NCBI GenBank assembly: GCA_036365145.1
Contig: JAEOAD010002183.1
Coordinates: 1,674,001 to 1,738,000 of the forward strand
Length of the DNA stretch: 64,000 nt
From: Orientallactaga sibirica
Taxonomy: Eukaryota > Chordata > Mammalia > Rodentia > Dipodidae
Direction: 5' to 3'
The notes under the pieces are model-generated. The model saw only the letters and a list, made by a program, of their open reading frames with translations, made no database searches and was not told the DNA's origin. Positions 21,701 through 33,687 of this stretch are shown one piece after another (within the stretch, counting starts at the first letter, position 1; each line of letters starts with the position of its first letter). The position numbers and the translations under genes are program-made.

Positions 21701-22282
21701 CTCCATTAATGTTATAATGATATTTCCTATAACCCGCATCCTGAAATACATGAAATTACAGAAGCACATGATTTACAATACATGAAATTATAGAACCACA
21801 TCTTAAAGATTTTCAACCTCTACATCCCATCTAATACTATAATAACATTCTTTTTAACATTTATTGTCTTTGGGTGCCATGATAACAGGAAATGGAGACA
21901 GGCTACCCATTGCTAAGTCTGAATGCTTCCAACAACCTCAGTCCAATCAGGCAGAGATGTTCCAGCTCTATGGATTAAATGAGCAGAGCCAGTAAGAGGC
22001 ACAGACTAGGTGCTGGGGAGACACAGAGGTTGTACCTATCAGCTGTATCCTGCAGCTGTTTACCAAAGGACTGTAAAGTTGCTGCTGTGGTTAGTTGAGT
22101 GAAGAGCCTATTTTTATCCCCAAAGAAGCCTCAATTTCCTTTAGGAAGTCTAGATTTATTGATCATCTGTTCATGTTGAATCAATTTTTTGTCTTCATAT
22201 CTTTCATTGGCCATAGTTCTAGTTACTAACGGAATATATTTACTCTCCCTTGCCTTTGTAAAACACCTTCCTGTATTTTTTA
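21701..22282. other. Single-copy DNA, no gene seen
   Basis: Includes a short local repeat of 'aatacatgaaatta(c/t)agaa' (about 21743-21795, two units). Otherwise nothing recognised. Confidence 0.45.
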
Positions 22283-22415
22283 TTGTAAAATCCCTTCAGG
22301 ATCTCATGTAGCCAGGCTGGTCTTGAATTCTATGCAGCCAGGGGAGGATGACCTTGAACTCCTTGTTCCTCCTTCCTTTGCCTTCCAGATGCTAGGAATA
22401 TAGAAATGTGCCACC
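22283..22415 (-). mobile_element. Old B1 SINE, antisense
   Basis: 'gtagccaggctggtcttgaa', 'gaccttgaactcctt', 'atgctaggaatatagaaatgtgccacc'. More diverged than other B1 copies here. Confidence 0.7.
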
Positions 22416-22857
22416 ACATGATTATTTTAATAAGACGTTTGTGTTCCCTTTCATCTTCACTTCCAGTCTAAGAATCGCATCAATAGTTCTTGGCCATGTT
22501 CTTCACGAGACATGGATTTTGGCATTTTGGTTTTGTGAAGTAGTATTTGGTATGGGGAGTTATTTTATCAATAATTTGCATATCTTTTATTTCTTCTTGG
22601 ATCAGTTATTTCTGTGACTGACCTTGTCTGTTTTGTCCATCACGTATTCCCAGCACTGAACTCCAGGTCTTAAGAAAAGTAAACACTCCTAAGCCTGTGC
22701 TGGTGAGGTGAGCAGTGTCTAGGCCCTAGCTCACCCTCATTTCAGTCGTCTCTTGTGAACGTATTCCATGTGTACGCCTGGCATGATGCGCAATGTAACA
22801 CAGAGAATGCAACCTTCACACAATACACAGGTTGTTGACAGTTTCTTCTAGATTTAT
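22416..22857. other. Single-copy DNA, no gene seen
   Basis: Nothing recognised. Confidence 0.4.
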
Positions 22858-23215
22858 GTGTTAGCTACTTTTCTTATTGCTGTGACAAAATACTTGACTA
22901 AAGCAAGTTAAGGAAGGGAGGGTTTGTATTGGCTCATGGTTTGAGGGAACAGTCCATTATGGGGGGACAAGCATGGTGGCAGGAGTGTGAGGTGGCTGGT
23001 CACAGTACATCTGCAGACTGGAAGCAGAAAGACGAATGCTGGTATTCAGCTCACTTTCTCTTTTTTACCCAGTCTGGACCCCAGCCCATGGAATGCTGTT
23101 GCTGCTCACATGTAGAGAGGATCTGCTGAACTCAATGACACTTTTCTGGAAACCTCCTTACAGATTATTTGTCTCCTATGTGACTCTAAATACTGTCAAA
23201 TTGATAATCAAGATT
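22858..23215 (-). mobile_element. MaLR-type LTR, antisense
   Basis: 'gttagctacttttcttattg', 'ctgtgacaaaatacttgact', 'tggctcatggtttgagggaac', 'gaccccagcccatggaatg' and the end 'actgtcaaattgataatcaag'. Same family as 9567 and 34690. Confidence 0.65.
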
Positions 23216-24620
23216 AACCATTGTAATTCACATGTCTACAAAATATGCCACAAAACTTCAGGGTTTTTATTATTATTATTATTTGCTATAAGTCACTTCA
23301 AACCATTCTATGGTTTGTATGAAACATAAGCTGTATTTTCCTTTTTGTAAAAGTATTTTTAGATTTTATACTTTTTGATTCTGCCTGGTTTCTAATCTTG
23401 AGTTCTTCCTATTTTTCATCATCTGGGAGCCTTACACTTGTCTCCCAGAGGTCAGGCTTGCTGCCTCATCTGCTGTGATCCCTAAATACCAGCATGCCTT
23501 TACAGCATACTCAGGTGAATGTTTGTTGGACATATTTCTAAAACCATGTTTTCTCTATTTTATTAATTAAAATGCAAAAAGTGACAGAAGACTTTAGATT
23601 TCCTCTCAAAAGCCCTTCTTTTGGTGACTATCTGTCACTATGTGCTAATCTAAATGAGTTTGAAGACAGCTTAGTTTTCTTCTTCATCTTTCAGATGTGC
23701 TGTTATTTAGAACCATGGCATTTACTCTATGTACCAACTTCAGTGAAAGAAATGAGTTTATAACTGAATGTTAAGAAACCCATGATGGCTACAGGTGATC
23801 CCCAATGACTCATCCATAGGATCAAAGCATCATAAGGCCCTTTGTGAGAGACAAAACCTACAAGGTGTCAGTTATGAAATCATATTGAGTTTTCACATTT
23901 CACAGCAGGCACAGATGGGGTAGAGGAGTTGGTGTAGAGAAACAACTACAAAGAAAAGCATAGAGGGTATAATTTTAAACTCTATTTTTGGATGACAGAA
24001 ATTCTCATGTTCTTTAGAAAAGTATCACATATCAAGGTAGTCAAAATATACCCATCGATTATTATAATCAGCAATGGTCAAGATGAAGCCCCCACCCCCT
24101 CTTTGAGCCTAAGGGTTATTTCTGGTTTGGCTGAGGGAGAGGGTGCTGAGTAGATGAGGCAGGAAGCATGGGTGGAATTTCAAGGGCTTCGTTGAACTCA
24201 AGAGGGCACGACTTTTTTCTTTACTTATGCATGGCTAATGACTCAGGAACTTCATGAAGGGTCTTCATTAGATTTCAGTGTCCTTCTAAATCCAAAGAGC
24301 ATGTGGCAGTGGATTAAACCGAGAAGCACTCTCAAACATCAGCAGCATGTCCTTTGATCTTGAGTGCCTTCAGCCAAAACCCATCAGCATATAGAACCAC
24401 ATTCCCATGAAGTGTACAGGATAGTGGTTGCAATCTCCATGTGTCCTGCATGACTTATGACTGGGTCTTTTATACAAGTTTTAGAAAAGGAGAGGAATTC
24501 AGATTTGGCTATTCATTGGGCATTCCAACAGGCTTGCTCAAGGTAATTTGAGGAAGCTGTCATTTTACATAAATGTGTGACAGCTGAGGTACTTGATATC
24601 ACATAATAAATTTCATAAAA
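23216..24620. other. Single-copy DNA, no gene seen
   Basis: About 1.4 kb without recognised repeats apart from a short TTA run near 23267-23285. Small plus-strand frames (63 and 97 residues) lack support. Confidence 0.45.
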
Positions 24621-24630
24621 AATATAGATG

Positions 24631-24777
24631 TTAGCTGTGTGTGGTGGCTCATGCCTTTAATCCCTATACTCAGGAGACAGAGGTAGGAGGATCACTGTGA
24701 GTTCAAGGCCAGCCTGGAACTACAAAATGAGTTCTAGGCCAGACTTGGCTAGAGTGAGATGCTAACTTGAAAGAACC
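24631..24777 (+). mobile_element. B1 SINE
   Basis: 'gctgtgtgtggtggctcatg', 'ggaggatcactgtgagttca', 'ggctagagtgagatgct'. TSD 'aatatagatg' at 24621-24630 and 24778-24787. Confidence 0.9.
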
Positions 24778-24780
24778 AAT

Positions 24781-24801
24781 ATAGATGATAGATAGATAGA
24801 T

Positions 24802-24847
<46 letters not shown>

Positions 24848-24898
24848 GATAGAGACAAAGACAAAGATAAAGATAAAGATAAAGATAAAGATAGAGAT
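24781..24898. repeat. (GATA)n then (AAAGAT)n microsatellite
   Basis: About 70 bp of GATA units followed by GAGATA and AAAGAT-type units. It starts within the 3' TSD of the B1, whose 'atagatg' sequence is the first unit. Confidence 0.9.
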
Positions 24899-25028
24899 GT
24901 TCAAAGGGTTGATATTTTTTCCTCATAAGGAGATCTTTCATAGTGGTAGAACACTTGGGCTCAATTCTTAGTGCATATGTGTGTTTGTGTTAGTGTGTTG
25001 TGTACTTAATGAAAAAACATGCATCCAA

Positions 25029-25280
25029 ACTTCATTTTTTTTTTTTTTAAGGCTAAAGTTTCTCTCCTCTTTTTCTTTCTTCCTTGATCCCCATTTTCTT
25101 CCTTTTAAAAAAATTTTTTGAGAGAGAATTGCATACAAGGTCCTCCTGCCACTATACACAAACTTCAGACACACACACCACTTAGTGAGCCTGGATTTAC
25201 ACGAGTTCTGGGGAATTGAATCCCAGTTGGCAGGCTTTACAAGCCAGTGTCTTCAACCAGGGAACCATCTTTCCAGCCCA
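25029..25280 (-). mobile_element. B2-type SINE, antisense
   Basis: T run, CT-rich part, then 'gtcctcctgccactatacac', 'ggggaattgaatcccagttgg' and the inverted head 'ccatctttccagccc'. The 3' part contains an extra T/C/A-rich insertion relative to other copies. Confidence 0.8.
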
Positions 25281-25575
25281 ACCTCCTTTATTTATAGAAT
25301 TATTTGGAAAAGTATTTGTATTCTAGGGTCAGAGTGTCATAGGGACCACACTACCACTATAAAGAACAAAGAGCACCTCACCATCCAGGGAGGCCCTGTC
25401 TTCCCATGTGTGTTGACCTGGCTGCTGGAAAAGAACTGCACTGTTGGAAGCTTTCAATTTGTAACATTTCATAGTCTTTCTGAGGACAGAGACTGGGTTT
25501 GGATAATTTACAGAGTATGGCATTTAATGATGTCAAGTGCTTGAAGGAATATTGTTTGATAAATAATAATGCTCT

Positions 25576-25757
25576 GTGCTGGGGAAATGGCTTAGTGGTT
25601 AAGGCATTTGCCTGCAAAGCTTAAGGACCCTGGTTTGATTTCCCAGGACCCATGTAAGCCAGATGCACAAGGGGGTACATGCATCTGAAGTTCGTTTGCA
25701 GTGGCTAGAAGCCCTGGTGTGCCCGTTCTCTCTCTCTATCTGCCTCTCTCTCTCTAA

Positions 25758-25792
<35 letters not shown>

Positions 25793-25796
25793 AATA
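25576..25796 (+). mobile_element. B2-type SINE with (AAAT)n tail
   Basis: Head 'gctggggaaatggcttagtgg', body 'ccagatgcacaagggggtac', 'ctctctctctatctgcctc', tail of about ten AAAT units. Weak TSD (aataatgctct / aacaatgcccta). Confidence 0.9.
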
Positions 25797-25881
25797 TTTT
25801 TAAAACAATGCCCTATAAACATCCACTGATGCGTGCATTTATTGATTCCGTGAACTCTAATTCCACTGTTTTCCCATTTCT

Positions 25882-25895
25882 CCACCAGGTGGCAG
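25882..25895 (+). promoter_or_regulatory. CTCF consensus-type site
   Basis: CCACCAGGTGGCAG matches the 14-bp CTCF core consensus at every position. It lies in single-copy sequence 86 bp beyond the end of the B2-type SINE, not within it. Orientation is forward on the + strand. Confidence 0.6.
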
Positions 25896-28104
25896 AAGGG
25901 CCAAGATATGGATTCTGAAGTGTTTTTTTTTTTTTTTCTGACTCACAGATATTAATTATGAGATGATTTTAAAAGTAGGAAACAAAACAATATATTTCTT
26001 TGTTTTAATTTTTATTACACTGCACATATAGAAGTATATTTGAATAAACAAAGACTTGTGGCAAACAGTGCTAGGTTGGAAGTTAAAAGTTACGTCATAG
26101 ATTATAGACCCTGGACAAAGTAATGTTCTTTCTGGTACTCTCGTCAAATGGGCAGAAGGAACAGGAAAGTAATTAGTAGAGGTTTTTCAGCAATCTTCCC
26201 TTGGAACCTGAACATAAAAATAGTAAAATTGGGAGGGTAGGAAGTATGTCCTTTCTGCTCTGTTGCTGGGACGGCCTTGGACTAACTACATTCTGTATTC
26301 TAGTCCAGTGTGACTTGAGGACAGGCCTTTAAGTCTCATCTCCCAGGGATAGTTAAGGTATATGAAGAAGTAAGAGGGACATCAGCCAACACACAGCAGA
26401 GTCTGGGTTCTTGCAGCTGGTAAATGTTTAACATCTTGGCCTTGTTAAGTATTGCCCAAGTTTATTTAGCAACTTCTTAAACAAGCAAGGGAAAATGTTT
26501 TATTATTCTCATATATATGGATTTGAAATGAAATTTTAAAAAAATAGTTTGCTTCATTTGGAGAATGACTTTATTTATATTCTCATCAGCATATTATTGT
26601 TTATATCTAAAACTGCAGCATTTCTCGTGGATTTGAAGAGGCTATCTTTTAAAATTGATGGCCATTAGTAGATTCGTAGATTATAGAGAAAAGAAATGTG
26701 GGTTGGAAGAGATTGTTGCATTAGTTAAGCAATAACCTGCATGATAGAAATGGAAAATAAATTTTATGACAATGGCTTTTATGATTTTCATCCCTATTTT
26801 AAGAAGCACATGGTTATGGTATTTTAATTGCACAGCCACTACATTTTCTGAGGCCCTGGCTTCAACCTTTTCTAGTCACCATGGCAACAAGGACACAAAT
26901 ATAAAGTCCATAGCATACACTGGATCTGTGAGGAAGAATTTCCCATTGTGTACATAATACGTATATCTAACCCAAGCACCACAGAAAGAATGCATTGTAA
27001 TGTTAAACACAGTTCAGTGTCTGAGTCATAAAGTGGAAACAGTGAACACAGCTAGGGAATGTAATGAGGAACCCCAGGGAAATAGTGTTGTATCCTCATT
27101 CCCATGAAAACTTCCACGTTGCCTTCCCTCATCTCCTTTCCTGAAGTAAAGATCCTCATGGAAAACTGGAAGAAATCATTCAAGTTTTTTTTTTTATTCC
27201 TTTCAAAGTCAAAGCCTAAAAGAAATGATTCATTGTTAGGCCAATCATAAACCTGTAATCTGAGACATTGATCTTACAAAAACATATCAGCACTTCTTAT
27301 GACTGGCTGTAAACTGCTTTACTAAAATGGTCTAAATGTTCGCTTTGCATTCTGAAAGAAGAAACTGGACACTGATCTGCCTTTGCTATTGGTTCTGATT
27401 CCTGGCAAAGGTGTTCCTCATACAGAGTCCCCAGAAAGCAGGGATGGAGTCTAAAGTGGAACGAAGGCCTGATTCATTCCCTGAATTCAGGCCTGGGCAC
27501 TGAATAACATTTCAAACTTAAAACAAGGCCCACTCTGGCCAAGATGAGGAGAGCCCCATCCTTGAAGATTCCTGTGGGCAGAGGGGCTTCCCAGGTCAGG
27601 GATGGAGTACTACAGAAGAGAAGCTGAGAACTGTGAGTGGTAGATGCAGAAAGAAGCCCCTGCAGGGACCTCTCTCAAATGCTTTTTGATATGACAAAGC
27701 AATCAGAATGTGGTGCTTATGTCAAGTGTGGGGTGGAGGCTTCAGTGAGAAGGAATAACATGTCCTCGTACTTGATGTGAGTGGTAGCCATGGCAGCTGA
27801 GGGAGGGGACTGAATGATGTCACCCTGTTTGGTGAGTCCCATTCCTCCAGTGGGTGTCTATATTGAGCTTGCTCTGGGAGAAGCGCTGTCTTGGGTGTAT
27901 TGTTGTGACTGTGAGTATCATTGTTCAGGCCCTCAGCTTCATGAAACTTAAAATGGGTATGGTGATTTAAAAAAAGGGCAGTAATATTTGTTTATGTGCA
28001 TAATCTAACTCATAAGACTATGTGATTCTAAAAGAAATGTAAGCATTATATATAAAAAAATACTAGGTTCTTTTCACCAGAATGTTCTGTGAGCATTATT
28101 TAAG
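25896..28104. other. Single-copy region, no gene seen
   Basis: About 2.2 kb with no confidently named repeat. A T run is at 25922-25937 and another at 27185-27195. The segment at about 26698-26760 may be a truncated B2-like head. No supportable exon. Confidence 0.45.
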
Positions 28105-28290
28105 GAGACAGCATAGCTGAGTGGAAAAAATGTTGGCCTGAGAGACCAGAGAAACAAATTGATGTCTTGCTGGACACCAGCCAGCTGTGAAACCATGAAC
28201 TTCCCAGCTGTTCTGGGGTTCAGTTTTCTCATCTGCAAAATTAAAATGCTGGTTTCAATGACGTTCTAACTAATAATACTTTATTATTCC
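28105..28290 (+). mobile_element. MIR SINE
   Basis: Sense MIR order: 'agcatagctgagtggaaaaaatg', 'ccagctgtgaaaccatgaact', 'ttcagttttctcatctgcaaaattaaaatg'. A clear ancient MIR. Confidence 0.75.
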
Positions 28291-28645
28291 TGAGAGGATT
28301 AAGAGGTCCTTGTTTCCCTGAGGTGGTTGTTTAACTTCTGACTTCTTCAGGTAATCCTGTAGATGCCTTGAGAACATAAGAGACATTTATAAACATATTT
28401 TCTAGTTGGGTTTGGTAAATTACCAATGCATTTTGCATGTCCAGAAACATGGAGCTTAGCCTGGAAAGGCAATTGCTTTATAACTGAATCCTTTTTATGT
28501 TTATAAGTCTCCCCTCTAGAAATCTTTTCTGTCCAATTGAACCACTCAGGTTGGCTAGGAACCAAATAGCTATGTGGAAAAAGGTATGGACTCCAGAGGG
28601 ATAAGGTGATAAACACTTTTGGGGATCCATGATAAATATGATTTC
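28291..28645. other. Single-copy DNA, no gene seen
   Basis: An 89-residue antisense frame (28347-28616) has no recognised motif. Confidence 0.4.
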
Positions 28646-28647
28646 GT

Positions 28648-28868
28648 GGGCCAGAGAGGTGACTTAGTGGTTAAGGCACTTGCTGGCAAAACCAAAGGAT
28701 CCAGGTTTGATTCCCCAGTACCCACATAAAGCCAGATGCACATGGTGGCACATGTGTCTGGAGTTTGTTTTCAGTGGCTAGAGGCCCTGTGTACACCCAT
28801 TCTCTCTTTCTCTCTCTCTCTCTCCATCCACCTCTTTCTCTCTTTACCTCCAAAATAAATAAACAAAA
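28648..28868 (+). mobile_element. B2-type SINE
   Basis: 'gggccagagaggtgacttagtgg', 'ggttaaggcacttgctgg', 'cacatggtggcacatgtgtc', CT-rich part and AAAT/AAAC tail. Possible TSD 'gatttc'. Confidence 0.9.
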
Positions 28869-28894
28869 TAAGATTTCTTTGCACTAATCCATCC

Positions 28895-29310
28895 TCTGTT
28901 GTTACAATGTCATACTGAGGCAGATATCTCATAAAGTGAAGAGGCTTGTTTGGGCTCAGGGTTTTGGTGCAGGGAAGTTCAAGAGCATGGTGTCAACATT
29001 CGTTTGGCTTCTGATATGGGCTCCATGCAGAATCGCAGCAAGCTGAAGAAGCAGAAGGGGAAGTGAGTCCATACAAAGAAGAGGCCTATATGTAAGAAAA
29101 AAGCAAGCAGGACCACCTTGCTTTATAACAACTTCCATAAGTAGTAATAAATCTAATTCTGGTAGACTTAACTTACCTCTCTGCAATCTAATCTAGTCTC
29201 TGGAGAGAGATATTAATCCATTTCCAAATTACCTTTTATCTCCCCAACTCAATACTATCATTCACAAATTTTAACATGAATTTTGTTGGAAACAAACCAT
29301 AACCAAACCA
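28895..29310 (-). mobile_element. MaLR LTR (MST/THE1-like), antisense
   Basis: 'gcttgtttgggctcagggtt', 'ccttttatctccccaactc' and the end 'aacaaaccataaccaaaccac' are the antisense MaLR layout. Diverged. Confidence 0.6.
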
Positions 29311-30289
29311 CAACAAATATTGAATGGAGGACAATAGACATTACTTTAGATTACTCAAATCTATCTAAAAAATATTTTTCACTGGAAAACTTGTATGTAT
29401 GTGTATAGAAGTACACACGTTTGCATATGCATCTTACTCATTTCTCCTATGAGCTAATTTCAACCCCACAGAAACACACATTGAGACTTGAAATATGCAC
29501 AGCTGCCTTATAGATATTCCCCTTGGCTTCGATATTCCATCCTTGCCCCTGCTTTTGTGTCTTCACTCTCACAGAACACAAGGACTGAACTTGGGGGTTC
29601 TAACTAGTTTGGGAAACTGTTAATGCCCACACGTTCTACATTTGCTACTGTTTCCATGACAAATTTTTTCTTCAAAAGAAAAGAACATTTCTAAAAGATC
29701 AAAATTAAATCCCCTTGAAGACTCCAAAGAGGATAATGTCTCTGGGAAAGCATTAAAATGAAATAACACTGTATATATCTAAAGTCGTTTATGACATTTA
29801 TAAAACTTTCCCCAAGCACTTTACAATTGCTAAGTTTAAAGTTCAGTCTTCTTGTGTGTTTCTTTCTTGTTGGCACAGAAAAAATGGGGCAGATATCTTT
29901 TGAGCTCTTCGATGATGCAACAAAATCTGGTTTCACTGATGGGATCAACGGAGTGAGGTGTTTTATGCTGCTAAAAATGATTGCATTTTGGCCTAAGCTA
30001 TATCTATGTGGATGCATATATAGAATCACCCATTTCTGTATGTGGATGGATAGATAGAAAGATAGACAGGTAGGTTATTCACATTCAAACAGCTCCTTTT
30101 TTACTTCTTCATAATTATTCTTCAGTCATTCACACAAGGATTTTATCATCACAAAACTATTTGCCAGTTCTTTCTATATTTAATACATATAGCCTAGCAG
30201 ACAACATTCCACATCAATAAAAAATCTAGTTGGGGATACAGAGGAAACCACCACCAACACCCCAAGAACAACACATGCACTAGAAACAC
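29311..30289. other. Single-copy region, no gene seen
   Basis: No named repeat. Overlapping frames on both strands at 29691-30057 (112 and 88 residues) oppose each other and lack domain signals, so neither is called. A short GATA/GATAGA run lies at 30047-30070. Confidence 0.4.
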
Positions 30290-32342
30290 GTGCATAGATG
30301 CATAGAAACACTGGACATACACGTGACATGTGCATGCACACATGCAAAGTAACAACACTAGACACACGTGCACATGCACACATGCATAGAAACAGAAACA
30401 ACACTAGACACATATGCTCATGCACACATGCATATACAAAACACTGGACACATGTGAAAATGCGCACATGCATAGAAACAACACAGGAAACATGTGCACA
30501 TGCACACATGCATAGTAACAACACTAGATATATGTGTACATGCACACATGCATAGAAACAACACTGGACACACGTGCACATGCACACACGCACAGTAACA
30601 ACACTGGACACACGTGCACATGCACACATGCATACAAACAACACTAGACAAACGTGCACATGCACACATGCATAGAAACAACACTGGGCACACGTGCACA
30701 TGCACACATGCACAGTAACAACACTAGACACACATGCACATGCACACACGCACAGTAACAACACTAGACACACGTGCACATGCACACATGCACAGTAACA
30801 ACACTAGACACACGTGCACATGCACACATGCATAGAAACAACACTGGGCACACGTGCACATGCACACATGCACAGTAACAACACTAGACACACATGCACA
30901 TGCACACACGCATAGAAACAACACTGGACACACGTGCACATGCACACATGCACAGTAACAACACTAGACACACATGCACATGCACACACGCATAGAAACA
31001 ACACTAGACACACGTGCACATGCACACATGCACAGTAACAACACTAGACACACATGCACATGCACACATGCATAGAAACAACACTAGACACACAGGCACA
31101 TGCACACATGCACAGTAACAACACTAGACACACAGGCACATGCACAGTCACAACACTAGACACACATGCACATGCACACACGCATAGAAACAACACTGGA
31201 CACACGTGCACATGCACACATGCACAGTAACAACACTAGACACACATGCACATGCACACATGCATAGAAACAACACTGGACACACGTGCACATGCACACA
31301 TGCACAGTAACAACACTAGACACACAGGCACATGCACACATGCATAGAAACAACACTGGACACACGTGCACATGCACACATGCATAGTAACAACACTAGA
31401 CACACAGGCACATGCACACACGCATAGAAACAACACTAGACACACGTGCACATGCACACATGCACAGTAACAACACTAGACACACAGGCACATGCACACA
31501 TGCATAGAAACAACACTAGACACACGTGCACATGCACACATGCACAGTAACAACACTAGACACACGTGCACATGCACACATGCACAGTAACAACACTAGA
31601 CACACGTGCACATGCACACATGCATAGAAACAACACTAGACACACGTGAACATGCACACATGGATAGAAACAACACTAGACACACAGGCACATGCACACA
31701 TGCATAGAAACAATGCTAGACACACGTGCTCATGCACACATGCATAGTAACAACACTAGACACACGTGCACATGCACACACGCACAGTAACAACACTAGA
31801 CACACGTGCACATGCACACATGCACATTAACAACACTAGACACACGTGCACATGCACACATGCATAGAAACAACACTAGACACACGTGAACATGCACACA
31901 TGGATAGAAACAACACTAGACACACAGGCACATGCACACATGCATAGAAACAATGCTAGACACACGTGCTCATGCACACATGCATAGTAACAACACTAGA
32001 CACACGTGCTCATGCACACATGCATAGTAACAACACTAGACACACGTGCTCATGCACACATGCATAGAAACAACACTAGACACACGTGCACATGCACACA
32101 TGCACAGTAACAACACTAGACATACGTGCTCATGCACACATGCATAGTAACAACACTAGACACACGTGCTCATGCACACATGCATAGAAACAACACTAGA
32201 CACACAGGCACATGCACACATGCATAGTAACTACACTGGACACACGTGCTCATTCACACATGCATAGAAACAACACTAGTCACACATGCATAGTAACAAC
32301 ACTGGACACACAGACACATGCACACATGCATAGAAACAACAG
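30290..32342. repeat. 2-kb minisatellite, 40-bp unit, about 50 copies
   Basis: Each unit reads roughly 'acactagacacacgtgcaca' plus 'tgcacacatgcacagtaaca', i.e. 40 bp. Variants fall at fixed sites: CACGTG / CACATG / CACAGG in the first half, CACAGTA / CATAGAA in the second. Shortened units occur at about 31121-31152 (32 bp) and 32272-32297 (26 bp), and the left edge (30290-30480) is more degenerate. About 27 nt of each full unit is strictly alternating purine-pyrimidine. Because 40 is not a multiple of 3 and the minus strand lacks stops, long Cys/Val-rich minus frames (up to 201 residues) arise mechanically. They are not genes. Confidence 0.97.
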
Positions 32343-32407
32343 AACAACTCCTGTCAGTACTCACCTTGTATTTTTTCTGATCTTCTAACAACCAAAAGTA
32401 TATTCTT

Positions 32408-32589
32408 GGGGGCTAGAGAGATGGCTTAGAGGTTAAGGCATTTGCCTGCAAAGCCACAGGATCCCGGTTCAACTCTCCAGGTCCCACATAAGCCAGATGC
32501 ACAAGGGGCACCTGCATTTGGAGTTCATTTGCAGTGGCTGGAGGCCCTGGTGCACCCATTCTCTCTCTCTTTCCCTCTTTCTCTCTCTC

Positions 32590-32625
<36 letters not shown>

Positions 32626-32630
32626 ATATC
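32408..32630 (+). mobile_element. B2-type SINE with (AAAT)n tail
   Basis: 'gggggctagagagatggctt' head 66 bp after the minisatellite, body 'gatgcacaaggggcacctgc', (CT)n and about twelve AAAT units. Weak TSD around 'atattctt / atatcttctt'. Confidence 0.9.
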
Positions 32631-32689
32631 TTCTTTGTCAGCAATAAGATTCCTCCTTTTGGTCATACCTTTACATGAGGCAGTCTATA

Positions 32690-33687
32690 GTCAGTTATCA
32701 ACATCTGTAAATGTGTTTATCCCAGCCCATAAATTCTGCTATAAGGTACCCACTGAAGAGAAATTAAATAATATCTCTGCACAAAAGCTTGTATGAGAAA
32801 TGATCATAGTAGCATTCTTTTTTTTTTTTTTTGTGGTAGGGTCTCACTCTAGCCCAGGCTAACCTGGAATTCACTATGTAGTCTTAGGGTGGCCTTGAAC
32901 TCAGTGATCCTCCTATCTCTGCCTCTCAAGTGTTGGTATTAAAGGCATGTGCCACCATACCCAGCTCATAGTAGCATTCTTCAGAATAGTAAAAAGTACA
33001 GTGAATGCACAAACAATAGGCACTGAATCCATGTGATAAAAACAGATATATGAAACATGAATGTGCCTCAAAATGCTAAGTGAAATAAGCCATACAAATA
33101 GGCATATGATGATTATATTTACATTCAATTTCTAAAAAAAAAAAAAATTACAAAATTGCACTGCTTGCTAGTACTGGGGACTGGACCAAGGAGTGACTCC
33201 AAAACATTCAAATGGACTTCTTTGATAGAAAAGTTTTAAACCCAAGTAGAAAGTAACTAAGATATTCCTCAACAGGTTAATAGTTAAACTGTGGTATATC
33301 CATACAACAGATCATTATTCAGCCATAATGGGAAATGTGCTAGTAAGGCACAAAAGACAAGACATGGGTGCAACTTAAATGTATATTTCTATATAAAAAC
33401 AAAGACAAGACACTCTGAAAGAGCTATATACTGTTTGATTCCAATTTCATAATATTCTGGAAAAGATAAAATTATACTAACTATAAAATGACTAGTGGTT
33501 CCTAAGGTTTGGGACTGTGGGAGTGGTGATGGGAGTATTAAATATCAAAGCATTTGGATTTTATGGTAATAACATAAATATAACCCGATTGATGAACCGT
33601 AGCACTGCACATCTGCTGAAACCCGCCAAACTATTTGAACAGCATAAATTTAGTTTATGTATATTTTGCAAAAAAAAAAAAAAAAAT
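32690..33687 (+). mobile_element. Ancient L1 (L1M-type) ORF2 end and 3' UTR
   Basis: 'atcccagcccataaattctg', 'cacaaaagcttgtatgagaaatg', 'taaactgtggtatatccatac', 'gatcattattcagccataatgg', 'gatggctagtggt'-like segment ('atgactagtggttcctaagg') and 'gaacagcataaatttag' before an A run at 33671. The usual order of old L1 3' ends. Interrupted by a B1 at 32820. Confidence 0.75.
32820..32965 (-). mobile_element. B1 SINE, antisense, nested in L1M
   Basis: Perfect 16-bp TSD tcatagtagcattctt (32804-32819 and 32966-32981). Body 'ggtagggtctcactctagcc', 'gatcctcctatctctgcctc', 'gccaccatacccagc'. Confidence 0.95.

Noticed and set aside
30180..31457. Long Cys/Val-rich minus-strand frames (up to 201 residues), seemingly a repetitive membrane protein
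   Set aside because: They arise from a stop-free 40-bp tandem repeat read in three successive frames. The same peptide recurs with 80-bp offsets, and unit variants do not preserve codons.
30290..32342. CRISPR-like array of regular repeats
   Set aside because: There are no unique spacers: the whole 40-bp unit repeats. The context is mammalian nuclear DNA, so it is a minisatellite.
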